Origin: Candidatus Aminicenantota bacterium
GTDB taxonomy: Bacteria; Acidobacteriota; Aminicenantia; Aminicenantales; Aminicenantaceae
NCBI GenBank assembly: GCA_011049545.1
Contig: DRHQ01000156.1
Coordinates: forward strand, 1-36,961
DNA: 36,961 bases
Reading direction: 5' to 3'
Within the stretch, counting starts at the first letter, position 1. Each line of letters begins with the position of its first letter. Made by a program: the position numbers and the translations under genes. The notes below the pieces were generated by a model, which saw nothing but the letters and a program-made list of their open reading frames with translations, was not told the DNA's origin and did not search any database. Below, one piece after another: positions 15,141-23,821 of the stretch.

Positions 15141-17615
15141 CTAAGCCTTTTGCTCCTTCCGCTTGATGATGACGAGTGTGATGTCGTCAAACTGGGGAGT
15201 ATCGGCTGTGTGGTCTGAAATGGCCTGGAGAATGGCGGCCTGAATTTCTACTGCTGACTTAGTTAAGCTGGCACGGATGACTTCTATTAACCGCTCTTCC
15301 CCGAAAAGATTTTCTGAAATCTTTCCAGATGAGGGTCCGGCAGCCTCAGTGATGCCATCCGTAAAAAGAACTATGACCTCCCCCTGTTTTATTTTCACGG
15401 TTTGATGGGAATAGTTCTGATCAGGTAAAAATCCCAGGACTAGTCCTCCTGCTTCAAGGCGCTTGATTTTCCCGTCTGCACGAAACAAGAGTGGTGGATT
15501 ATGCCCTGCATTGGTGGAAGTGAAAGTTGATTTTATCTGGTCCAAAATGCCGTAGAAAAAGGTGGCGAACATATGCGTATCCGTGGACTTGACAAGAAGA
15601 CTATTCATACGTGAGGCAACGTCGGCGACTGAACCTTTTTTGATAACCTGAGCATGCAGGCTGGCCTGGAGGTTTGCCATGAGAAGAGCAGCAGGAATGC
15701 CCTTTCCAGAAACATCAGCAATTGCTATTCCAAGCTGCCCTGTTCCCATATCAAGGAAATCGAAGTAATCCCCTCCCACCTGTTGACTGGGAAGGCTTGT
15801 TCCCACAATTTCGAAGCCCGGCAACTGAGGCATCTCGTGAGGCAATAGCTTTTCCTGAATTTGCCGTGCTGTATCAAGCTCGCGTTCGAGGCGCTCGCGT
15901 TCTATGGCTTCTTCACGACCCTTTTTCACTGCCCCAGCCATTACGTTGAAGGATGTAGCTAGGTCTCCTAATTCGTCCTCGCTAGGTATGACTATCTTTG
16001 TATCAAGGTCACCTTCGGCAATGCGCCGCGTCCCGCGGTGCAGTGTTTTCACTGCAGATGTAATGCCAGTAGTGATCCTCACTCCGAAGATAAGAACGAA
16101 CGTTTCCAGGAAAAACATCAACAAAGCAAAGGAAAACAGGGCAATCATCACAACCAGGCTTAAAGGATTCTTCTCAGAGAAAAGTTCACGCAGAATGGTG
16201 GAGATGCTTGTTTGAATCGTTAGGAGAATAGTCTGCTTTCCAACCAGGTCTGTATCGAAAAAAATGACATCCAGATGGGTTATGCCAAAGTAGAATATGC
16301 GCCTCCAGAATGAGATCTGAGTTTGCTCTGACTCTTGTTCTTTCCCATCCTCATGAAAAAACGTTCCGGAGATTTTATTAAAATCGGGTTTCGGGCTATT
16401 CTCACGTACCTGGAAGTTTACATCTTCACCGCTCATTATTGCGCCAGCATAGGAGAGTTTTATATTGCATTTGAGGATTGCAGCTATCCGATTCATCATG
16501 ATGCTATCTACCAGGCAGCCTTTGATATATGCTTTCGGTTTCCCAGAACTGCTTAAATCTATAAGCCATAAATCAGAGCCGATCCAGAAATATTTGGCCG
16601 TATCTGCCGCAGCCCATTCTTTATAGGGGGAGTCTTCCCTTTTCAAAAAAGAGAGAAATTCGGTTATCCAGGCAGGCTCATCCCCTCTCCCCTGAATTTT
16701 CTTTCCATCAAGATCATAAGAAAAAGACCGATCAGAGACTGTCTGCATGAAGTTTTCATCCAGGACTGCCAGATTTGCCCAGTCCTCCATTATAGTTATG
16801 GTTCGAGCAGCCCGGCTTTCTCCCAGGACGCTGTATAGGGCAAGAAGGCCCATGATGAAAACAAGAAAAAGAGGTACAACCGCAATCAGAAAAGCACTTA
16901 TGGCCAGTTTTGGCTTCAGTCTCATGAAATGAAGGCGTATGGCGAAAAAAAGATGAATAATGCTGAAAAGCCAGAAATGCATAAGCGACCAGAGAGAATA
17001 TTTGACAAGGTTATGTCCAAGAATGACAAACACACTGGGCTTGGCAGAAATGGATGATGAATCCGCTGGCTGGAGTTGGGCAGGCGCTTCTTGCTTAGCT
17101 AAAATCCACCCTGAAATAAGCAGAATGAGTATAACAAAGCCAATCAAGAATAAGCCGCTTCGGCGGCGCGAAGTCAGATGCCGGTAGGGCATGTAACGGC
17201 GGAAAAGGAGGAAAACAAATACGAAAGAAAGGGAAACAATCCAAATTCCATCGGAGGATCTTAAAAGGAAAATAAAAAGGGCACCACCTGAAAGCCACAC
17301 GATCCAGAATTTTTTAAGCTTTGACTCAAGAAGCAGCATCCTGATAGCCACAATCCATGAAGCACCGGCCACAAGGGCCACAATCCAGATGACGAAAGGA
17401 CTGTTTAATCCAAACAGAATCTGAAGAGTCCAGGAAGCAATACAGCCGGCTGAAATAAGGAGGACAAAACGCCAGACCTTAGCATTGAGCGGAGAGACCT
17501 GTCTCTCTCTCATGCCTGAAAGTGAAAGCTCATCCGGGATAGGTTTACCCGATTCAACATGCTTTTTTTTGACCGGTGCCTTACTCTTCAGCTTTTTCTT
17601 TAGGCGCAGCCTCAT
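15141..17615 (-). CDS. Membrane SpoIIE/RsbU-type PP2C phosphatase with HAMP domain
   Basis: 824 residues; AGAGGAAA lies about seven bases before the ATG. A basic cytoplasmic start is followed by about six membrane helices to residue 265, a probable extracytoplasmic sensor region (about 270-465), another membrane helix (about 475-505), HAMP (about 510-565), a short coiled coil, and a SpoIIE phosphatase domain from about 602. Its metal-binding acidic residues are present in GGDYFDF, ADVSGKG, LFTDGITEA and FDDITLV. Such proteins dephosphorylate STAS-type antagonists in partner-switching control of sigma factors or other outputs. No STAS or anti-sigma gene lies nearby. A 65-aa membrane protein is encoded 28 bp upstream in the same operon. 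Confidence 0.92.
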   Translation of the reverse strand: MRLRLKKKLKSKAPVKKKHVESGKPIPDELSLSGMRERQVSPLNAKVWRFVLLISAGCIASWTLQILFGLNSPFVIWIVALVAGASWIVAIRMLLLESKLKKFWIVWLSGGALFIFLLRSSDGIWIVSLSFVFVFLLFRRYMPYRHLTSRRRSGLFLIGFVILILLISGWILAKQEAPAQLQPADSSSISAKPSVFVILGHNLVKYSLWSLMHFWLFSIIHLFFAIRLHFMRLKPKLAISAFLIAVVPLFLVFIMGLLALYSVLGESRAARTITIMEDWANLAVLDENFMQTVSDRSFSYDLDGKKIQGRGDEPAWITEFLSFLKREDSPYKEWAAADTAKYFWIGSDLWLIDLSSSGKPKAYIKGCLVDSIMMNRIAAILKCNIKLSYAGAIMSGEDVNFQVRENSPKPDFNKISGTFFHEDGKEQESEQTQISFWRRIFYFGITHLDVIFFDTDLVGKQTILLTIQTSISTILRELFSEKNPLSLVVMIALFSFALLMFFLETFVLIFGVRITTGITSAVKTLHRGTRRIAEGDLDTKIVIPSEDELGDLATSFNVMAGAVKKGREEAIERERLERELDTARQIQEKLLPHEMPQLPGFEIVGTSLPSQQVGGDYFDFLDMGTGQLGIAIADVSGKGIPAALLMANLQASLHAQVIKKGSVADVASRMNSLLVKSTDTHMFATFFYGILDQIKSTFTSTNAGHNPPLLFRADGKIKRLEAGGLVLGFLPDQNYSHQTVKIKQGEVIVLFTDGITEAAGPSSGKISENLFGEERLIEVIRASLTKSAVEIQAAILQAISDHTADTPQFDDITLVIIKRKEQKA

Positions 17616-17643
17616 CGCAAAGTTTCCTCTGGAATTAGTGCTA

Positions 17644-17841
17644 TTATTTTCTCCCCCCTCTCAAAACTCTGGCGGGAAGCGTTATGACTGTTTTAAATAG
17701 ATCCAGTACGGCACTCACGGTGATGCCAACAAGTCTGAACGGAAGAAGAATGATCCAGACAATGGGATAGAACACAAGCGCCAGAAGAGCAAGCGGCCAG
17801 CAGATTACTAATAAAATTAACCAGAGTAAAAATTTAGCCAC
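17644..17841 (-). CDS. Small hydrophobic membrane protein upstream of the phosphatase
   Basis: 65 residues, starting at a GTG with GGAG eight bases before it. Two hydrophobic stretches (about 3-22 and 23-37) are followed by an amphipathic segment and a basic end (RVLRGGRK). No family recognised. It ends 28 bp before the SpoIIE-type phosphatase gene in the same direction, so co-expression is very likely. A role as small membrane partner of the phosphatase is a guess from position only. Confidence 0.65.
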   Translation of the reverse strand: MAKFLLWLILLVICWPLALLALVFYPIVWIILLPFRLVGITVSAVLDLFKTVITLPARVLRGGRK

Positions 17842-17946
17842 TTTTTAATCTCCATTTAAATTGACTTACGTGTTAGACAGATTAACATTATTTTCGGTTT
17901 TATTTTATCATATTCGTTTATTTTAAGTTATTTATACCAGAAAAAA

Positions 17947-17973
17947 GGTGGGCTTGATGAATCAAGCCCCTAC
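17947..17973 (+). repeat. Palindromic repeat, copy D
   Basis: Canonical GGGCTTGAT/ATCAAGCCC stem with GGT before and CCTAC after; preceded by six A, so a T-run follows the stem on the minus strand. Confidence 0.85.
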
Positions 17974-18016
17974 ATAAGAAGAGCCAAACGCATTAATAAG
18001 AAAAATTAAAACCGTT

Positions 18017-18058
18017 CAGGTTATTTATATATTTTAACAGGTTATTTATATATTTTAA
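18017..18058 (+). repeat. Exact 21-bp tandem duplication
   Basis: Two adjacent identical 21-base units, each beginning CAGGTTATTTATATATTTTA, immediately before repeat copy E. Confidence 0.85.
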
Positions 18059-18060
18059 AA

Positions 18061-18087
18061 GGTGGGCTTGATGAATCAAGCCCCTAC
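18061..18087 (+). repeat. Palindromic repeat, copy E
   Basis: Identical in its 27-bp core to copies D and F. Confidence 0.85.
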
Positions 18088-18165
18088 ACAAGAGAATCAA
18101 ACCCATACAAAAATACAGGATAAGGCTTCGACTTTCCTTTTTCTCTCTTAATAACCAAACAAAAG

Positions 18166-18190
18166 ATGGGGTCAGGTCTTGTTTTTTGCG
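18166..18190 (+). repeat. GGGGTCAG half-element
   Basis: GGGGTCAGGTCTT followed by a T-run. Resembles one arm of the 97-bp inverted-repeat element at 22199-22295. Confidence 0.45.
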
Positions 18191-18221
18191 TCTCGGCATC
18201 AAATAAATCATTTTTATAATT

Positions 18222-18249
18222 AAAAGGTGGGCTTGATGAATCAAGCCCC
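18222..18249 (-). terminator. Probable terminator of zinc metalloprotease gene (repeat-derived)
   Basis: Minus-strand stem GGGCTTGAT/ATCAAGCCC then ACC and four T. The T-run is short, so efficiency is uncertain. Confidence 0.5.
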
Positions 18250-18252
18250 TAC
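18226..18252 (+). repeat. Palindromic repeat, copy F
   Basis: Canonical copy, 35 bp after the stop of the metalloprotease gene on the minus strand, where its stem plus four T could act as terminator. Confidence 0.85.
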
Positions 18253-18287
18253 AAAATATTGATCAAATCCCTTCAAGAAGATTCAAC

Positions 18288-20723
18288 CTATCGATTATAA
18301 GTTCCGATAGGAGCACCGTGAGGAGGAGAAAGAGGGGCTGTAAGCTTTACCTTATTTGGATCATCTTGGAAAAGCCTGATTTGTGATACTGCGTAAAAAT
18401 AATGCGCCTTTTGACTCTCGTCTTTTGCAGAGTTCATCTTTTTGCTTAGCCAGTTTTTCAGTTCCTCAAGTTTGAGGCAAGCAATGGCGCGAACATGTAT
18501 TGAAGCGCTTTCATCAACGGCTAATCTCATCAAATTAAATAATAATACATTATTGACAACGCGTTGAATTTGGGCATGGTAGCCTGGCTTTTGATCAGCT
18601 TTCCAGGTGGAAGAGATGAGTTTATCCAGAAGTTCAACCAACCCTGGGAATCCTTTATTCCTGGAATGATACTCAACCATCCGTGCTGCTCTCTCAGGAC
18701 GCAGCATCAATCCAATCGTTAAGCTTGCGGCATTTTCTGCAGCGCCAAATGGATCAAACGTCTGTCCTGTATGACCGGGAAAAAGCTCAGATGTTTGATA
18801 ATATCCGGGGGGACGGGGCGGAATAAGATTTAATATTTTTTCATCTATCGCTAAATTTTCAGGCCGCATTGTCTTAAGCAGCACATCAAGAGCACGACGT
18901 TGTTCAGAGGCAGGGACTATTTCAGGATTTTTCTGAACATCGCCCCGCAGGGTATGGTTGTAATAAAGCCCGCCAAGCACACTCGAGGCAGCTTCAACCT
19001 GGTATCTATGAAACATATAAACCGGAACAAGAACTTCTTCAAGCGTTGCTAGAGGCGCATTAACACGTATTTTCTTTTCTGAAAAGTTTTTAAGTGCAAT
19101 CGAACGTATTTTCATAATGCGCTCGAGTTCATCTACCGGATGCTTGCCATTATCCCAGACATTAGCTAACGGATGAGCGCTTTTTGGACCCGCATCCTGG
19201 CCGGCCAGAAAATACAATCCACGGGAAAATGCTCTATTGAGTGCAGCCTTAAGCTCTTTTTCTTCGTCAACTCCTCCGGGAAAATCCTGGTAACCATAGG
19301 CAATCGAGACCTTATCCCACTCTCCAATCCCTATGTCATAGGCATCAGATAGATCCAGCGATCCATCTTCTTTGATTTTCACCAAAGGGTGAGGATAATC
19401 CATCACAGAAGCTCTGTTATTGGCGCTTGAGGCATAGTTATGACCCAATCCGAGTGTATGGCCTACTTCATGACAGGAAAGCTGTCTGACCCGGGCTAAA
19501 GCCATTTCCAGCATTTCTGGAGAGACTTTTTTTCCCTCTTCATAATCTGCGATCAGCCCAGCAGCAATCAGGAAATCCTGACGAACTCGCAACGAACCAA
19601 GGGCGACATGTCCTTTTATTATTTCCCCTGTTCGTGGATCACTGACTGAACTGCCATAAGACCAGCCTCTTGTTGATCGGTGAACCCAGTTGATAAGATT
19701 GTATCTGATATCCATCGGATCTGCACCTTTGGGCAGCAACTTTGCCTGAAATGCATTTCTGTATCCTATGGCTTCAAATGCTTCATTCCACCAGCTTGCT
19801 CCCTCAATAAGTGCAGAACGTAACGGCTCAGGCGCACCACGGTCAATGTAGTAAACAATGGGCTTCACAGGATCGCTTATCTTCGCCTTAGGATCCTTCT
19901 TGTGTAATCTATGACGGGAGATAAATCTTTTTATTACAGGTTCTTCCACTGGGGTGGCAAAGTCCATATAGGTCATTCCGTTAAAGTTTGAACGAGGATC
20001 ATAGATTCGCGGTTTATAGTTGCTGTCCGGAAGCTGGATGAAAGAGTGATGCTGTCTGAGAGTGATTGAGGTAGGGTCTGATGCAACGCTCCTGACAAAA
20101 TTGCCAGGATCTGTAGCTGTGAATGTCAAAATTGATTCAATTTCCGTGTTATACGGAAAATTCTTTGTATTCGGTAGATAGAAAGCGGATCTTGTGAGAT
20201 CGAGTTTATAATTTCCCTGATTAGTCCGTTTAAGCCTGCCGATGGCATTGTGTGCGTCGCGTAAAAAGAATGAACTGCCATCAACAAGGACTCTATCTTT
20301 TTCCTCTGCTTCAATTTGAAAACCACAAACAACCGACTTAGCAAATGCATCCTCGACAGCTTTTCGTTCATCAGGATTATCAGTGATTGCCCGAAAAGAG
20401 TAATTCGGCTGGATTAAAAGTATTTTCGGACCGATCCGGTGAAACTTTACTATCCGCGTTCCGCCCAGTTGGTTCCGGTCGAGGCCAACATCATTTGAAC
20501 CGAGACCAGCAGGAAGAGAGCTCACATACAGAAATTCCGAATCAAGCTTATCGATTTCAAGCCAGATTTTGCCAGTTTTTGCATCCCAATAAAATGTGAA
20601 ATACCCGGGATATTTTTTCATACCGGATGTTTTTTTACTTATTGACTGCGGCTGTGCGAAAACAAAAGAACCGGCGCCAATAAGTAGAACAAGAAAGCAC
20701 ACTAAAGATGAAAATCTTTTCAT
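18288..20723 (-). CDS. Secreted zinc-dependent metalloprotease (DUF5117/DUF4953 type)
   Basis: 811 residues; GGGAGGA lies six bases before the ATG. Signal peptide 1-23, ending FVFAQ. The zinc site is HEVGHTLGLGH with H418, E419, H422 and H428, the extended metzincin-like HExxHxxGxxH. The long N-terminal region (SGMKKYPGYFTFYWDAKTGKIWLEI) and the C-terminal region match the large outer-membrane-associated metalloproteases annotated with DUF5117/DUF5118/DUF4953 in Bacteroidota and Acidobacteriota-type genomes. Probably degrades extracellular proteins; the substrate is unknown. Promoter at 20786-20814. Divergent from the permease gene at 20883. Confidence 0.9.
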   Translation of the reverse strand: MKRFSSLVCFLVLLIGAGSFVFAQPQSISKKTSGMKKYPGYFTFYWDAKTGKIWLEIDKLDSEFLYVSSLPAGLGSNDVGLDRNQLGGTRIVKFHRIGPKILLIQPNYSFRAITDNPDERKAVEDAFAKSVVCGFQIEAEEKDRVLVDGSSFFLRDAHNAIGRLKRTNQGNYKLDLTRSAFYLPNTKNFPYNTEIESILTFTATDPGNFVRSVASDPTSITLRQHHSFIQLPDSNYKPRIYDPRSNFNGMTYMDFATPVEEPVIKRFISRHRLHKKDPKAKISDPVKPIVYYIDRGAPEPLRSALIEGASWWNEAFEAIGYRNAFQAKLLPKGADPMDIRYNLINWVHRSTRGWSYGSSVSDPRTGEIIKGHVALGSLRVRQDFLIAAGLIADYEEGKKVSPEMLEMALARVRQLSCHEVGHTLGLGHNYASSANNRASVMDYPHPLVKIKEDGSLDLSDAYDIGIGEWDKVSIAYGYQDFPGGVDEEKELKAALNRAFSRGLYFLAGQDAGPKSAHPLANVWDNGKHPVDELERIMKIRSIALKNFSEKKIRVNAPLATLEEVLVPVYMFHRYQVEAASSVLGGLYYNHTLRGDVQKNPEIVPASEQRRALDVLLKTMRPENLAIDEKILNLIPPRPPGYYQTSELFPGHTGQTFDPFGAAENAASLTIGLMLRPERAARMVEYHSRNKGFPGLVELLDKLISSTWKADQKPGYHAQIQRVVNNVLLFNLMRLAVDESASIHVRAIACLKLEELKNWLSKKMNSAKDESQKAHYFYAVSQIRLFQDDPNKVKLTAPLSPPHGAPIGTYNR

Positions 20724-20785
20724 GATAGTCCTCCCTTCAATAATTAACTCGTGAATAATCCAAGTTCATCTCTATATTGAAGAAT

Positions 20786-20814
20786 GAGATATCACAAGAA
20801 AAATTTAATGTCAA
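20786..20814 (-). promoter_or_regulatory. Promoter of zinc metalloprotease gene
   Basis: On the minus strand: TTGACA (20809-20814), 17-bp T-rich spacer ending TGA, TATCTC (20786-20791). Confidence 0.65.
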
Positions 20815-20882
20815 AAAAATTATAAATGAGATTGCTTGACTAAGGTGAAATGCGAAATGTAAAATTGCGGAGGGTTTAGAGC

Positions 20883-22196
20883 ATGTACTTCCAGATCGGA
20901 ATTATCTTAACCATAATGGTTATGGCTTATGCTTTGGCGAAGTGGAAGAAATTATCCATTGAGCTAAGCATGCTTTCCGCTGCTGTCGGGGGAGGAATAG
21001 CCGGTGCATTCGTAAGCACACCACCGATAGACCAGCTAGCACGTCATCTGGTAGAAGGGGCGTTCACCTATCTAGATGTCATCCTGGTCTTTTCAACAGC
21101 TACTATATTTATGGCAATAGTCAGGGAATCCGGCGGTGTGAATTACGTTGTCAGAGGCACGATAAAATACTTCTATAACCTACGTATTATTGCCTTAATC
21201 CTTTTAATGATAATTGTACTAATACCCGGAGCCCTCACAGGAGCAGGCAGCGTGTCTCTACTTGTCGTGGGAGCGCCAGTGGCCTTAGCCCTTGGTTATC
21301 TAGGAATAGCCAAGAAAAGAGTTGCTGCTATTCTCTTTATAGTCGCTGGATTAAGCGCGGCTGCACCTCCGGTTAATATCTGGGCTATGATATTATCCGC
21401 TGGCACGGCTATCCCTTATGTGGGTTTTGAGCTTCCTCTTGGAATTCCCGTTCTTCTCCTCGGGACTTTTACGGTCCTTTTTCTAGGATGGAGAAGAGAA
21501 AGGAAGATGGAGTTAGAGGAAGTCTTGAAAGAAATGCCCGAAGTGCCGGCAGGGATGAGCTGGTGGAGAGTGTTTTTGCCTTTCCTGGTCTTTTTCGGGT
21601 TGGTGGTGGCTTCACGACTCTGGCCTTTTTCCATACCGATGCTGGGATTACCCCTGCAGTTTGCTATAGCTGCTTTGGTTGCGCTTCTTGTAAGCCCCAA
21701 GAGGATCAAAATCCTTGTTTTATCAAGGGATACTATGAAACGGCTGCTGCCGTTGCTGGCAACCATGATTGTTGTGGGCATGCTCCAGCAGATAATGACC
21801 GCAACCGGAGTCCGCGGTCTTCTATCCTTTGCCGTTATCAGCACGCCCCTTATCTTACTGTTTATACTTTTGGCCGTTATTATTCCTGTATCAGAAGGTG
21901 TCTTAACCTATGGCGCCGCAGCCATCATCGGAATTCCTCTAATCTGGTTCTTAGATTCCATAGGTTTGCATGCAACTGTGGCTATTGCAGGACTGAGCTT
22001 GCTCTGGCCTTTAGGGGATGGACTTCCTCCAACAGCTCTCATAGGAAGACTCAGTGTGATGGTCTCAGAGTATAAGGATTCATACTGGACATTTTTAAAG
22101 GCCACGTGGGTTCCCTGGGTTATTATTACCATTGTGGGAATTCTCATGGTTATCTTCAGTGCACGTTTAGAGTTTCTTGTGCGATGGAGTATGTAA
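20883..22196 (+). CDS. TRAP large-permease-like (DctM/IT superfamily) transporter
   Basis: 437 residues, about 11-12 membrane helices; GGAGGG lies eight bases before the ATG. The halves carry related re-entrant-loop motifs: PGALTGAGSVSLLVVGAPVAL (about 118-138) and the later IPVSEGVLTYGAAAIIGIP. A central SAAAPPVNIWAMI also fits the DctM-like ion-transporter group. These are secondary carriers for organic acids or amino-acid-like solutes. No binding protein (DctP) or normal DctQ small subunit is encoded nearby. Instead a 51-aa membrane protein and an acyl-amino-acid-hydrolase-like gene follow. Possible promoter TTGACT-18-TAAAAT at 20836-20865, but its start would fall in the ribosome site, so I do not rely on it. 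Substrate unknown. Confidence 0.75.
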   Translation: MYFQIGIILTIMVMAYALAKWKKLSIELSMLSAAVGGGIAGAFVSTPPIDQLARHLVEGAFTYLDVILVFSTATIFMAIVRESGGVNYVVRGTIKYFYNLRIIALILLMIIVLIPGALTGAGSVSLLVVGAPVALALGYLGIAKKRVAAILFIVAGLSAAAPPVNIWAMILSAGTAIPYVGFELPLGIPVLLLGTFTVLFLGWRRERKMELEEVLKEMPEVPAGMSWWRVFLPFLVFFGLVVASRLWPFSIPMLGLPLQFAIAALVALLVSPKRIKILVLSRDTMKRLLPLLATMIVVGMLQQIMTATGVRGLLSFAVISTPLILLFILLAVIIPVSEGVLTYGAAAIIGIPLIWFLDSIGLHATVAIAGLSLLWPLGDGLPPTALIGRLSVMVSEYKDSYWTFLKATWVPWVIITIVGILMVIFSARLEFLVRWSM

Positions 22197-22198
22197 TC

Positions 22199-22295
22199 GG
22201 GGTCAGACTTGCAAAACTTGAGTTTTTCAGAATGCAGGAAAAAGCTTTTGCCTTGAGGAAGAATTAAAAAACTCAAGTTTTGCAAGTCTGACCCC
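22199..22295. mobile_element. 97-bp element with 29-bp perfect terminal inverted repeats
   Basis: Arms 22199-22227 and 22267-22295 are exact reverse complements. The left arm begins GGGGTCAGACTTGCAAAACT; the arms surround a 39-bp centre. It starts two bases after the permease stop codon. No coding sequence. It looks like a non-autonomous hairpin element of the REP/MITE kind. As RNA it would be a very stable stem and could attenuate transcription into the downstream genes. Confidence 0.75.
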
Positions 22296-22328
22296 ATGAA
22301 TAATGTAAATAATCTTTGGAGGCGATAA

Positions 22329-22484
22329 ATGCCTGTGATAATGTTTTTATACTATATCATTAGTGTTTACATAGCGGGCATGCTCATCTGGAATTTTATC
22401 AAGGAAAAAAAGAGCGTAAACGATATGCTCCTCTATTTACTGGTTATGATCCCGCTTATTCTGAGGATCTTGCGTGTAAAGTAA
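22329..22484 (+). CDS. 51-aa membrane protein between permease and hydrolase
   Basis: A short gene with GGAGG six bases before its ATG, one of the better ribosome sites in the window. The product starts MPVIMFLYYIISVYIAGMLI, has a charged loop (KEKKSVND) and a second hydrophobic segment (MLLYLLVMIPLILRIL), so two short membrane helices are likely. It lies between the permease and the M14/aspartoacylase-like gene, all in one direction. It is far smaller than a standard DctQ (about 160 aa), but its position suggests an accessory subunit of the permease. That role is inference. Confidence 0.6.
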   Translation: MPVIMFLYYIISVYIAGMLIWNFIKEKKSVNDMLLYLLVMIPLILRILRVK

Positions 22485-22493
22485 GATGAGGCT

Positions 22494-22527
22494 GAGATTG
22501 CCGCGTCGCTTCGCTCCTCGTAATGAC
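22494..22527 (-). repeat. 34-bp GTCATT...CAATCTC repeat, copy 1
   Basis: Read on the minus strand it starts GTCATTACG and ends GCAATCTC, with a central hairpin GGAGCGAAGCGAC. A second copy of equal length, with a different centre, is at 34674-34707. Confidence 0.65.
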
Positions 22528-22551
22528 GATTAATTAAAAATGGAGAAAAAC

Positions 22552-23715
22552 ATGCCTCGCATTTTGATAGTAAAATCAATACTTCTTTTAATCATAATAG
22601 CTTTGATGTCAGTTGCAGGAGTACAGCTTTATAAGCACCGGCATTTCAGGATGCCTGTAGTGGCTGGACCGGGAGTGACGAAAGTTGAAAAGTTGAGCGA
22701 TTATACTAAAGGCTTGAAAGGAACTGTAGCGGATACTAACGTGTTTCACCTGGAAGGAAAAGAGGAAGGCGGAAAAATATTTATCATAGCTAATACGCAT
22801 TCCAACGAGCCAGCAGCAATATTGACTGCCCTCATATTTATAGAAAACGCCGTAGTCGATAAGGGGACACTCATTATAATTCCCGAGTTTAATAACAGCG
22901 CAGGGCGCAATACCAGACCGGGAGACGGATATCCCCTTTACTATGAAATCCAAACAGATTGGGGCAGTAAAAAATTCAGGATGGGAAACCGCGATGCTTC
23001 TCCCCTAGATCAATGGCCGGACCCGGACGTTTATGTTCATTACCCTGATAAACAGCTGCTGTCTTATCTCGATGTCAGAAACACAAACAGGACATGGCCT
23101 GGTAGGCCCGATGGTCCTCTCATGGAGCAGGTCACTTATGGAGCAATGCAGATCATGAGGAGTGAGAAGGTTGATATCGCCGTTGACATCCATGGGGCTG
23201 AGACGATGTTCCCGGTTACAAACTGCATAGTGGCTCCTGAAAAATCTATAAGAATAGCGACGATGACCTCTCTTACTGTTAAAGCCAGAGAGAAATTTGA
23301 TAACCATGTTGAGCTATCCCCATCAGGGTTCCGGGGGCTTTCCCACCGGGAGATCGGAGATCATTCTGATACTTTGCCTTTTCTCCTGGAAGCGCCTCTC
23401 CCCTTTTTAGACCAGCCAACCGGCCCAAAAACTGTGGATTTACTTTTGGATGGGAAGGATCCTTTTTTGTTGAGCCTCTCAAAGAAAAAGAAATTGTTTG
23501 TGCCTTATGATGAGACAGGATGGCCGATGGAAAAAAGAGTTGGGCAACATTGTTCGGTTATTCTCGAGATTATACGTCAATTTTCAAGAAAATTCCCGGA
23601 TAAGGCAATCAAACTCCGAAATGTGCCACGCTATGCGGATGTTGTGAAAAACGGTGTCGGTCATTATTATCGCGACCCTGATAAATCAGACAAAGCTAAA
23701 GTGTACTTCAATTGA
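22552..23715 (+). CDS. Exported M14/aspartoacylase-like zinc hydrolase
   Basis: 387 residues from the ATG at 22552, chosen because GGAG lies six bases upstream. An ATG at 22540 has no ribosome site and would place that GGAG inside the gene. A hydrophobic N-terminal helix (about 5-25) anchors or exports it. The succinylglutamate-desuccinylase/aspartoacylase-type zinc site is visible: H83-S-N-E86, H214 in DIHGAE, and a probable catalytic E280 in LLEAP. The family hydrolyses N-acyl amino acids or trims C-terminal residues. With a permease and a 51-aa membrane protein directly upstream, extracytoplasmic hydrolysis followed by uptake is a reasonable inference. The substrate cannot be told. Confidence 0.78.
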   Translation: MPRILIVKSILLLIIIALMSVAGVQLYKHRHFRMPVVAGPGVTKVEKLSDYTKGLKGTVADTNVFHLEGKEEGGKIFIIANTHSNEPAAILTALIFIENAVVDKGTLIIIPEFNNSAGRNTRPGDGYPLYYEIQTDWGSKKFRMGNRDASPLDQWPDPDVYVHYPDKQLLSYLDVRNTNRTWPGRPDGPLMEQVTYGAMQIMRSEKVDIAVDIHGAETMFPVTNCIVAPEKSIRIATMTSLTVKAREKFDNHVELSPSGFRGLSHREIGDHSDTLPFLLEAPLPFLDQPTGPKTVDLLLDGKDPFLLSLSKKKKLFVPYDETGWPMEKRVGQHCSVILEIIRQFSRKFPDKAIKLRNVPRYADVVKNGVGHYYRDPDKSDKAKVYFN

Positions 23716-23773
23716 CCTGGATCATTCATAAATTATGCCGACAGCAATATTCATGGATAAATGAGGTTTAATA

Positions 23774-23802
23774 TTGACTTGAGATATCAAATTCTATAAA
23801 AT
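23774..23802 (+). promoter_or_regulatory. Promoter of coiled-coil secreted protein gene
   Basis: TTGACT (23774-23779), 17-bp spacer, TAAAAT (23797-23802). No TG before the -10 here. Confidence 0.6.
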
Positions 23803-23821
23803 ATTTACAGGGAAAACGGGT

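Larger units (their letters stand above)
17842..18287. other. Repeat-rich intergenic region
   Basis: 446 bp holding three near-identical palindromic repeats (17947, 18061, 18226), an exact 21-bp tandem duplication (18017-18058) and a GGGGTCAGGTCTT half-element near 18168. Apparent ORFs here are made of repeat sequence. No certain promoter for the 17841 gene; an extended -10-like TGATAAAAT lies on the minus strand near 17909. Confidence 0.7.

Noticed and set aside
17993..18244. 83-residue minus-strand ORF
   Set aside because: Built from two palindromic repeat copies (LIHQAHLL repeated) and the tandem duplication.
17842..18287. CRISPR array suggested by three identical 27-bp repeats
   Set aside because: Spacing is irregular (about 87 and 138 bp between copies), the same repeat occurs singly elsewhere, and no cas gene is present.
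20836..20865. TTGACT-18-TAAAAT promoter for the permease gene
   Set aside because: Transcription would start inside the Shine-Dalgarno sequence, so it cannot serve normal translation initiation.
21488..22075. 195-residue plus-strand ORF within the permease gene
   Set aside because: Out-of-frame shadow, Cys/Arg-rich composition, no start signal.
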